NCBI GenBank assembly: GCA_902783095.1
Contig: CACZPX010000134.1
Span: 1-5,025, forward strand
Direction of reading: 5' to 3'
Length of the DNA stretch: 5,025 nucleotides
DNA from: an uncultured Lachnospiraceae bacterium
GTDB lineage: Bacteria; Bacillota; Clostridia; Lachnospirales; Lachnospiraceae
In this document: positions 1 to 4,554 of the stretch, in pieces
Layout: every line of letters begins with the position of its first letter
How positions within the stretch are numbered: the stretch's first letter is position 1
Notes under the pieces: generated by a model
Databases searched by the model: none
Told to the model about the DNA's origin: nothing
The model's input: only the letters and a program-made list of their open reading frames with translations
Program-made: the position numbers and the translations under genes

Positions 1-1
1 C

Positions 2-208
2 GGCAGCGAGCGCGTGGACACCATCCTGCGCATGAGCATGCCGTGGGATACCATGGTGGGCGTGTCCCGCCGCAGCTGGGCCCGCAATGAAAACGCCATG
101 GCCGTAGCCGCGGAATACAACAGGAACAACGCCGGCACGGACCATATCACGCTGCCCTACGTGGCGGATGACGCGCTGGTGGCCGAGGCGGTGAAGAAGG
201 CGTTTTAA
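2..208 (+). CDS. hutU: Urocanate hydratase (urocanase), C-terminal end only
   Basis: Only the last 68 codons are present; the gene begins outside the window and base 1 is the last base of a split codon. Urocanase converts urocanate to 4-imidazolone-5-propionate in the cytoplasm with tightly bound NAD+, the second step of histidine degradation. The visible peptide opens with GSERVDTIL, continues with MPWD and RRSWARNENAM, and ends near DHITLPY. This matches my recollection of the tail of the long clostridial-type urocanase rather than the shorter Bacillus/Pseudomonas form. The NAD-binding and catalytic parts lie upstream and cannot be judged. The TAA stop is at 206-208. The next gene downstream is imidazolonepropionase, the following step in the pathway, which strongly supports the call. 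The codon at 14-16 is an internal GTG (valine), not a start. Confidence 0.88.
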   Translation, partial: GSERVDTILRMSMPWDTMVGVSRRSWARNENAMAVAAEYNRNNAGTDHITLPYVADDALVAEAVKKAF

Positions 209-219
209 ACGGTTCACGG

Positions 220-240
220 GCTGCCTCGTTCCGGGGCAGC
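220..240 (+). other. Hairpin between hutU and hutI
   Basis: GCTGCCTC (220-227) can pair with GGGGCAGC (233-240), giving eight base pairs including one G-U, around a five-base loop. No T-run follows, so it is not a classical terminator. It ends directly before the AAAGGAGAG ribosome binding site of hutI. It could act as an mRNA processing or stabilising element, or modulate hutI translation; its role is not shown by the sequence. Confidence 0.45.
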
Positions 241-242
241 AA

Positions 243-247
243 AGGAG
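243..247 (+). promoter_or_regulatory. Ribosome binding site of hutI
   Basis: AGGAG lies eight bases before the ATG at 256. It fixes the start of hutI, since the family's N-terminal beta-strand region begins right after this ATG and no earlier in-frame start has a comparable site. Confidence 0.85.
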
Positions 248-255
248 AGACGACG

Positions 256-1482
256 ATGAAAAAACTGATCAGAAATATCGGCATGCTCGCCACCCCGCAG
301 GGGACGGCATCAAAGAGCGGAAAGGCACAGGGAGAGATCTTGCAGCTTGCGGACGCCTGGATCGCGGTCGCGGACGGTATGATCGACCGCGTGGGCAGCG
401 GCCCCGTGCCGAACGAATACTTTGACGAGGTGATCGACGCGGGCGGAAAGCTCGTGACCCCCGGCCTGGTGGACGCGCACACCCATCTGGTGTTCGGTGG
501 CTGGCGCCAGAACGAGCTTGGCATGAAGCTGCACGGGATGGGTTATCTGGACATCCTGGCTGCCGGCGGCGGCATCCTGTCCACGGTGAAGGCCACCCGC
601 GCGGCCTCGGAAGAGGAACTGTATAAAAAGGCGTACGACGCGCTGGACGAGATGAGCTCCCTGGGCGTGACCACCTGCGAGGCCAAGAGCGGCTACGGTC
701 TGGACCGGGAGACGGAGTTAAAGCAGCTGCGCGTGATCCGGCGGCTGAACGAAGAGCATCCCATGGACGTGGCGGCCACCTATCTGGGCGCCCACGCCGT
801 ACCGAACGAATATAAGGACGACCGCGAGGGCTACGTCCGCTTCCTGTGTGAAGAGATGATCCCTGAGGTTGCAAAGGAAGGTCTTGCGCAGTTCTGCGAC
901 GTCTTCTGCGAAAAGGGTGTGTTCACCGCGGCGGAGACGGAGCGGATCTTAACGGCCGGCAGGGAATACGGCCTGCTGCCCAAGATCCACGCGGACGAGA
1001 TCGAGGCCATCGGCGGCTCGGAACTCACCGAAAAGGTGGGCGCCGTCTCCGCGGAGCATCTGATCGTCTGCAGACAGAGCGGCATAGACGCCATGGCGAA
1101 GGCCGGGACGGTGGCCTGCCTGCTGCCTGCCACGAGCTTTTATCTGGGAGCGACTTACGCACCGGCCCGCGCGATGATCGACGCCGGCGTGCCGGTGGCC
1201 GTCGCCTCCGACTTTAACCCGGGCTCCTGCCCGAGCCTTAACCTGCAGCTTTGCATGAACCTGGCCTGTTTAAAGTACCGCCTGACGCCGGAAGAGATGC
1301 TCACGGCCGTCACCTTAAACGGCGCGGCAGCCATCGGTATGGCGGACCGTGTGGGCAGCATAGAGCCCGGCAAACAGGCGGATATCGTGATATGGGAGGC
1401 GGAGGACCTGAACTATCTGGGTTACCGGATGGGCAGCGACCTGGCCGCGTCCGTGATCAAAAACGGAGAGGAGATCTGGTAA
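256..1482 (+). CDS. hutI: Imidazolonepropionase
   Basis: This cytoplasmic amidohydrolase-superfamily enzyme hydrolyses 4-imidazolone-5-propionate to N-formimino-L-glutamate, the third step of histidine degradation. The 408-residue product is close to the usual family length of just over 400. The HxH metal-binding pair is H75 and H77 in VDAHTHLVFGG. The family block EAKSGYGLDRETELKQL is at about 142-158, with H180 in GAHAVPNEYK. H245 and E248 are in KIHADEIEAIGG and the metal-binding aspartate is D319 in ASDFNPGSCPS. The C-terminal strand GSIEPGKQADIVIW (367-380) is the typical closing part of the composite beta-sandwich of amidohydrolases. All expected metal and substrate-pocket motifs are present, so it should be active. 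It follows hutU by 47 nt and hutH starts one base after its stop, so the three are probably co-transcribed. Confidence 0.96.
   Translation: MKKLIRNIGMLATPQGTASKSGKAQGEILQLADAWIAVADGMIDRVGSGPVPNEYFDEVIDAGGKLVTPGLVDAHTHLVFGGWRQNELGMKLHGMGYLDILAAGGGILSTVKATRAASEEELYKKAYDALDEMSSLGVTTCEAKSGYGLDRETELKQLRVIRRLNEEHPMDVAATYLGAHAVPNEYKDDREGYVRFLCEEMIPEVAKEGLAQFCDVFCEKGVFTAAETERILTAGREYGLLPKIHADEIEAIGGSELTEKVGAVSAEHLIVCRQSGIDAMAKAGTVACLLPATSFYLGATYAPARAMIDAGVPVAVASDFNPGSCPSLNLQLCMNLACLKYRLTPEEMLTAVTLNGAAAIGMADRVGSIEPGKQADIVIWEAEDLNYLGYRMGSDLAASVIKNGEEIW
1465..1473 (+). promoter_or_regulatory. Ribosome binding site of hutH inside the end of hutI
   Basis: GGAGAGGAG lies within the last codons of hutI and ends ten bases before the hutH ATG at 1484. 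It supports that ATG and suggests translational coupling across the single-base gap. Confidence 0.75.
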
Positions 1483-1483
1483 A

Positions 1484-3049
1484 ATGGGGCATCCTTCGGA
1501 GATTGGGAACATAGTACTTGACGGGCACAGCCTGACGCTGGAGACCTTTGTGGCCGTGGCGCGGTTCGGCGCGCACGTGACGGTGACGGAAGAGGCCTAC
1601 GACCGCATGCAGAAGTCACGCGAACTGGCGGAAAAGATCGCGGACGAGGGCCGTGTGGCCTACGGCATCACCACCGGTTTCGGCGATTTTCAGAAGGTCG
1701 CGGTGCCGGAGGAGATGAGCAATCAGCTCTCCACCAACCTGATCTTAAGCCACTGCACGGCCACCGGAGAACCGTATTCGGACGAGGTGGTGCGCGGCAT
1801 CATGCTGCTGCGCGCGAACGCGCTGCTTGGCGGCGTTTCCGGCGTGCGGCCGCTGCTGGTGAAGGTCCTCATTGAAATGGTCAATAAAAACGTGCTGCCC
1901 GTGATCCCGCAGAAGGGCTCTTTGGGCTCCTCCGGCGATCTGGCGCCGCTCGCGCACATGACGCTTCCCATTCTGGGCCTGGGCGAGGCAAAGTATCAAG
2001 GCGAGGTCCTGCCGGGCAAGGAAGCCATGAAACGCGCGGGCATCGAGACCGTGCCCACGCTGGTATGCAAGGAAGGCCTGGGCATGACCAACGGCACCTG
2101 CGCCATGACGTCGGTCGGCGCGCTGGCGCTGTACGATACGCTCTGCGCCGCGAAGCTGGCGGACGTGATCGCCTCCTTAAGCTTTGAGGGGCTGACCGGC
2201 CTTCGCAACGCCTTTGATCCCCGCATCCACGCGGTGCGCGGACAGAGGGGGCAGATGCTGGTCGCGGCCAACATGCGGCAGCTGCTGGCGGGCTCCGAGA
2301 TCCTGGACAACTGCCAGCACGACCGCGTGCAGGACGCCTACGCCCTGCGCTGCATCCCGCAGATCCACGGCGCCGTGCGCGACGCGCTGGCGTATGTGCG
2401 CGACAAGGTGGAGATCGAGCTGAACGCCGTGACGGACAACCCGCTGATCTTCCCGGAAGACGAGGCGGTCATCTCCGGCGGCAACTTCCACGGCGAGCCG
2501 ATGGCGATCCCGTTCGACGTGCTGGGCATCGCCTGCGCGGAGCTTGCGGACATCTCCGAACGCCGCACCGAGCGCATGGTGAACGCGGCGCTTTCTAACG
2601 GCCTGACGCCGTTTCTGACCACGCAGGCCGGCGTCAACTCCGGCTACATGATCGTCCAGTACGCGGCGGCCTCCATGGTCTCCGAAAACAAGGTGCTGGC
2701 GCATCCCGCAAGCGTGGACTCCATCCCGTCCTCCGCCAACCAGGAGGACATCGTATCCATGGGCACCACGGCCGCCCGCAAGGCGCGGGACATCACGCAG
2801 AACACTCTGTCGGTGCTGGCCTACGAGCTGCTCACGGCCTGCCAGGCCATCGACATCCGCCGCAGTTTAAACACGCACGGTCAGGGGATCTCCCCGCTGC
2901 ATCAGGCGCTGTACGAAAAGGTGCGGGAGCAGGCGCCCTTCTATGAGGTGGACCGCGAGATCTGGCCGGATATCCGCGCCGTGGAAAAACTGGTGCGCGA
3001 CGAGAGCCTGCTGCGCATCACGGAACAGTACCTGCCCGAGGTGGAATAA
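1484..3049 (+). CDS. hutH: Histidine ammonia-lyase (histidase)
   Basis: The enzyme removes ammonia from L-histidine to give urocanate, the entry step of the pathway; it is a cytoplasmic homotetramer using a self-formed MIO electrophile. The 521-residue product has near-typical length. Recognisable parts are Y60 in AYGITTGFGDF (catalytic tyrosine), S89-H90 in NLILSHCTATGEP (the SH pair expected for histidine rather than tyrosine or phenylalanine specificity) and the MIO site in GSLGSSGDLAPLAHM. Further matches are N203 in MTNGTC, Y286 and R289 in VQDAYALRCIPQ, F335 in SGGNFHGEP, and Q420-E421 in SSANQEDIVSMG. Three positions differ from the Pseudomonas/Bacillus pattern as I recall it: the MIO triad is S149-S150-G151 instead of Ala-Ser-Gly, NGTC replaces NGTQ, and QEDI replaces QEDH. 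The central serine is kept, so cofactor formation is plausible. The position between hutI and the downstream genes confirms the role. Confidence 0.95.
   Translation: MGHPSEIGNIVLDGHSLTLETFVAVARFGAHVTVTEEAYDRMQKSRELAEKIADEGRVAYGITTGFGDFQKVAVPEEMSNQLSTNLILSHCTATGEPYSDEVVRGIMLLRANALLGGVSGVRPLLVKVLIEMVNKNVLPVIPQKGSLGSSGDLAPLAHMTLPILGLGEAKYQGEVLPGKEAMKRAGIETVPTLVCKEGLGMTNGTCAMTSVGALALYDTLCAAKLADVIASLSFEGLTGLRNAFDPRIHAVRGQRGQMLVAANMRQLLAGSEILDNCQHDRVQDAYALRCIPQIHGAVRDALAYVRDKVEIELNAVTDNPLIFPEDEAVISGGNFHGEPMAIPFDVLGIACAELADISERRTERMVNAALSNGLTPFLTTQAGVNSGYMIVQYAAASMVSENKVLAHPASVDSIPSSANQEDIVSMGTTAARKARDITQNTLSVLAYELLTACQAIDIRRSLNTHGQGISPLHQALYEKVREQAPFYEVDREIWPDIRAVEKLVRDESLLRITEQYLPEVE
3038..3044 (+). 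promoter_or_regulatory. Ribosome binding site of the membrane-protein gene inside hutH
   Basis: GAGGTGG lies in the last codons of hutH, five bases before the ATG at 3050. GAGGTG is fully complementary to the usual 3' end of 16S rRNA. With the stop TAA directly touching the ATG, translation of the two genes is probably coupled. Confidence 0.75.
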
Positions 3050-3631
3050 ATGAAGCATTTAAAGACATTGATCACCCTGGCCAAGGTGGGAAAGGTGCTG
3101 TCGACGATCGTCTTTGTGATCTGCATCGTCGCCGCGGCCCTGACCGCCGCGTCGGTCGCCGTCTATTCCATTTGGGGAAACGGCGTGTGGCAGTGGGGCG
3201 GCGTCACAATTAAGATCTCCGGCTTTGACCTGCGCCAGATCACGCCCGGCGTCCTGTATGCGCTGATGGGGCTGCTGTTTGCGGCGGTGATCGTGGAGAT
3301 CATCATCGCTGCCAAAGCCAAAGGATACTTTAAGCACGTGCTCGCGCAGGGCACGCCTTTCACTTTTCCGCTGGCCGCGGAGCTGAAGCGCCTGGGCCTG
3401 CTCTGTGTCATAACGGAGGTGGTACTGAGCATAGCCGGCGGTATCATCACGGCCTTTATCCAAAGCACCGGTTATCCCACCGGCTTTCACTTCTCGTTCA
3501 GCATCGGGCTGGGCGTCGCCTTCCTGGTAGTTTCCGCGATCTGCGGACACGGGGCGGAGATCGCGCAGACGGCCGGACCGGGCGTGGATCCGTTCGCCTG
3601 CGGCCCGCAGGACGGCTTCCGGCAGCCGTGA
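3050..3631 (+). CDS. Four-helix membrane protein, DUF2975-like, function unknown
   Basis: This 193-residue protein has four clear hydrophobic segments at about 17-42, 66-88, 114-137 and 148-166. A short basic N-terminus precedes them, so it is an integral cytoplasmic-membrane protein without a cleavable signal peptide. The loop between helices 2 and 3 contains GTPFTFPLAAELKRLGLL (101-118). That resembles the GTPF-T...LKRLG loop I associate with DUF2975 proteins, which often end with a xYGAEL-like motif after the last helix; here the matching stretch is GHGAEI (166-171). After that comes a Gly/Pro-rich tail of about 20 residues that I do not recognise. I do not know its function and see no transporter or catalytic signature; a histidine or urocanate permease would be much larger. 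It starts on the base after the hutH stop and is followed 15 nt later by deoC. The family assignment is from memory and moderate. Confidence 0.8.
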   Translation: MKHLKTLITLAKVGKVLSTIVFVICIVAAALTAASVAVYSIWGNGVWQWGGVTIKISGFDLRQITPGVLYALMGLLFAAVIVEIIIAAKAKGYFKHVLAQGTPFTFPLAAELKRLGLLCVITEVVLSIAGGIITAFIQSTGYPTGFHFSFSIGLGVAFLVVSAICGHGAEIAQTAGPGVDPFACGPQDGFRQP

Positions 3632-3636
3632 CGGAT

Positions 3637-3642
3637 GAGGTG
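3637..3642 (+). promoter_or_regulatory. Ribosome binding site that decides the deoC start
   Basis: GAGGTG, complementary to the 16S rRNA tail, ends four bases before the ATG at 3647. The earlier in-frame ATG at 3635 overlaps this site and has no purine-rich sequence in front of it. The ATG at 3647 is therefore the better start and yields the family-typical N-terminus MTPQQILNKVDHTLL. Confidence 0.7.
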
Positions 3643-3646
3643 TATT

Positions 3647-4303
3647 ATGACCCCACAGCAAATTTTAAACAAAGTTGACCATACCCTGCTTGCTCCAGCC
3701 GCTTCGTGGGAGCAGATACGCACGCTCTGCGAGGAGGCGCTGGCGTACCATACGGCCTCCGTCTGCATCCCGCCCAGCTACGTGCGCCGGGTGCGGCAGG
3801 CCTTTCCCGGTCTGACCATATGCACGGTGATCGGGTTCCCCAACGGCTACAGCACCGCGGCGGTCAAGGCGGAAGAGGCCGCCCACGCGGTCTTTGACGG
3901 CGCGGACGAGGTGGATATGGTCGTAAATCTCGGCGACGTGAAAAACGGCGATTTTGCCCGCGTAACAGAGGAGATCGCCATGGTAAAGCGCGCCGCGGGC
4001 GGCAGGATCCTGAAGGTGATCGTGGAGACCTGCTATCTGACGGAAGAGGAGAAGATCGCGCTGTGCGGCTGCGTCACGCAGGCCGGCGCGGACTATATCA
4101 AGACTTCCACTGGCTTCGGCACGGGCGGCGCCACCAGAGAGGACGTGCTGCTGTTCAGGAAACACGTGGGACCGAACGTGAAGATCAAGGCGGCAGGCGG
4201 CATGAAGACGCCGGAGGACATCGAATGGTTTGCCGCGCACGCGGACCGGCTCGGCACCAGTCGCGCCGTGAAGCTGTTTAAGGAGCAGATGACCGCGCTG
4301 TAA
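3647..4303 (+). CDS. deoC: Deoxyribose-phosphate aldolase
   Basis: This class I aldolase cleaves 2-deoxy-D-ribose 5-phosphate to D-glyceraldehyde 3-phosphate and acetaldehyde in the cytoplasm, the last step of deoxynucleoside salvage. With the start at 3647 it is 218 residues, a normal length for the shorter bacterial DeoC group. The TIM-barrel motifs run in order: VDHTLL near the N-terminus, IGFPNG (62-67), EVDMVVN with the catalytic aspartate D90, and the Schiff-base lysine K152 in ADYIKTSTGFGTGGAT. The third catalytic residue is K181 in KIKAAGGMKT, and RLGTSRAV (201-208) is the phosphate-binding end. That last motif has Arg where many homologues have a second Ser (GTSS/GASS), a variant I believe also occurs in clostridial DeoC. 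The gene follows the membrane protein by 15 nt and so probably shares the hut transcript. No nucleoside phosphorylase or phosphopentomutase gene is visible, which is unusual for deoC context. Confidence 0.94.
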   Translation: MTPQQILNKVDHTLLAPAASWEQIRTLCEEALAYHTASVCIPPSYVRRVRQAFPGLTICTVIGFPNGYSTAAVKAEEAAHAVFDGADEVDMVVNLGDVKNGDFARVTEEIAMVKRAAGGRILKVIVETCYLTEEEKIALCGCVTQAGADYIKTSTGFGTGGATREDVLLFRKHVGPNVKIKAAGGMKTPEDIEWFAAHADRLGTSRAVKLFKEQMTAL

Positions 4304-4393
4304 GCGGCACCCGGTCGGCGGGATATCGCGGAAGCTTTCGCTTAACGACGTCTCTTTACCGTTCCGGTATGGTATGAATCCTTAAAAAAGTAT

Positions 4394-4419
4394 ACCCTGC
4401 GCGTATGGACAAGCAGGGT
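4394..4419 (+). promoter_or_regulatory. Inverted repeat over the -35 element, possible operator
   Basis: ACCCTGC (4394-4400) and GCAGGGT (4413-4419) form a perfect seven-base inverted repeat separated by 12 bases. The predicted -35 hexamer (4406-4411) lies wholly inside the spacer. That placement would suit a dimeric repressor or other regulator competing with RNA polymerase, but no regulator gene is visible and the sequence matches no operator I recognise. Confidence 0.4.
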
Positions 4420-4434
4420 GAGGCTTGTTAGAAT
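4406..4434 (+). promoter_or_regulatory. Predicted sigma-A promoter for fhs, extended -10 type
   Basis: The -35 hexamer TGGACA (4406-4411) matches TTGACA at five of six positions. After a 17-base spacer comes the -10 hexamer TAGAAT (4429-4434), matching TATAAT at five of six. TG at 4426-4427 followed by one base gives an extended -10 motif. The A-tract CTTAAAAAAG (4381-4390) sits where an UP element would be. Transcription would start near 4439-4442. This is the best promoter match I found in the window by eye. Confidence 0.7.
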
Positions 4435-4448
4435 AAAGGCTGTCGGTA

Positions 4449-4478
4449 CGGCAGCGCGCCTGCATAAGAGCGCCGCCG
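4449..4478 (+). promoter_or_regulatory. Antiterminator-like pairing upstream of the terminator
   Basis: CGGCAGCGC (4449-4457) can pair with GCGCCGCCG (4470-4478) in eight of nine positions, with one A-C mismatch and a 12-base loop. Its 3' arm covers the whole 5' arm of the terminator (4472-4477), so the two folds exclude each other. A smaller hairpin GCAG/CTGC (4451-4454 with 4460-4463) could in turn sequester the 5' arm. The fold is inferred by hand and no energies were calculated. Confidence 0.45.
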
Positions 4479-4493
4479 CCCGGCGGCTTTTTT
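4472..4493 (+). terminator. Intrinsic terminator in the fhs leader
   Basis: GCCGCC (4472-4477) pairs perfectly with GGCGGC (4482-4487) across a four-base loop, followed at once by six T residues (4488-4493). It lies downstream of the predicted fhs promoter and 61 nt before the fhs start. It may end read-through from the hut-deoC unit, act as an attenuator for fhs, or do both. Confidence 0.75.
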
Positions 4494-4526
4494 GATAATC
4501 GGACAGCCAAACAGCGGCTTGGGACA

Positions 4527-4540
4527 GGGCCGAGCGGCCC
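4527..4540 (+). other. Hairpin just before the fhs ribosome binding site
   Basis: GGGCC (4527-4531) and GGCCC (4536-4540) form a perfect five-pair G+C stem with loop GAGC. It ends four bases before the GGAGGA site at 4545-4550. It leaves the site exposed and may affect ribosome access or leader stability; G+C-rich sequence makes such stems fairly easy to find by chance. Confidence 0.35.
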
Positions 4541-4544
4541 GGAC

Positions 4545-4550
4545 GGAGGA
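4545..4550 (+). promoter_or_regulatory. Ribosome binding site of fhs
   Basis: GGAGGA is a near-ideal Shine-Dalgarno sequence ending four bases before the ATG at 4555. It supports that start codon, which also gives the family-typical N-terminus. Confidence 0.85.
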
Positions 4551-4554
4551 AGAA

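Larger units (their letters stand above)
4304..4554 (+). other. Intergenic regulatory region between deoC and fhs
   Basis: This 251-nt stretch holds no credible gene. Its first half contains no convincing terminator for the upstream genes, only weak inverted repeats: 4328-4341, and TACCG-TTC-CGGTA at 4357-4369. The middle (about 4351-4440) is clearly more A+T-rich than the surrounding coding sequence and contains an A-tract at 4384-4389, a dyad and a strong promoter match. The second half, the presumed fhs leader, contains a terminator hairpin, a competing upstream pairing and a hairpin near the fhs ribosome binding site. The elements are listed separately. Confidence 0.8.

Noticed and set aside
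269..874. Long minus-strand open frame (201 codons) opposite hutI
   Set aside because: It lies wholly opposite a firmly identified gene, its product is rich in Arg, Pro and Ser without any recognisable domain, and such open frames are common opposite G+C-rich genes.
2177..2704. Minus-strand open frame (175 codons) opposite hutH
   Set aside because: Its product is dominated by Val, Arg, His, Asp and Gln, as expected from reading G+C-rich codons backwards, and it shows no motif.
1484..3049. hutH being a tyrosine or phenylalanine ammonia-lyase
   Set aside because: QEDI and the SSG triad made me consider it, but the S89-H90 specificity pair and the position among hut genes both point to histidase.
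3545..3631. Frameshift at the end of the membrane-protein gene explaining its odd tail
   Set aside because: The other two frames do not restore a more family-like ending, and the family-like GHGAEI motif is in the annotated frame, so a divergent tail is the simpler reading.
3635..3646. Upstream ATG of deoC giving a 222-residue protein
   Set aside because: It has no Shine-Dalgarno site in front and adds residues MRCI that precede the usual family start. The ATG at 3647 has GAGGTG at good spacing.
3059..4240. Two consecutive minus-strand open frames (3059-3661 and 3665-4240) opposite the membrane protein and deoC
   Set aside because: Both mirror real plus-strand genes and show no family motif. 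The plus-strand readings give clear transmembrane helices and DeoC catalytic residues.
4328..4341. Hairpin after deoC as the operon terminator
   Set aside because: The stem is only five pairs including one G-T, and no T-run follows, so it is unlikely to terminate efficiently.
4494..4499. GATAAT as a -10 element for fhs downstream of the terminator
   Set aside because: The hexamer matches well, but the positions 16-18 bases upstream are G+C-rich terminator stem with no -35 likeness, and no TGn extension is present.
4304..4554. ZTP (pfl), tetrahydrofolate or T-box riboswitch before fhs
   Set aside because: The conserved cores I remember for ZTP and tetrahydrofolate aptamers are not visible. 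The AGGGTG at 4415-4420 is not followed by the T-box GGTACCGCG sequence. A covariance search would be decisive.
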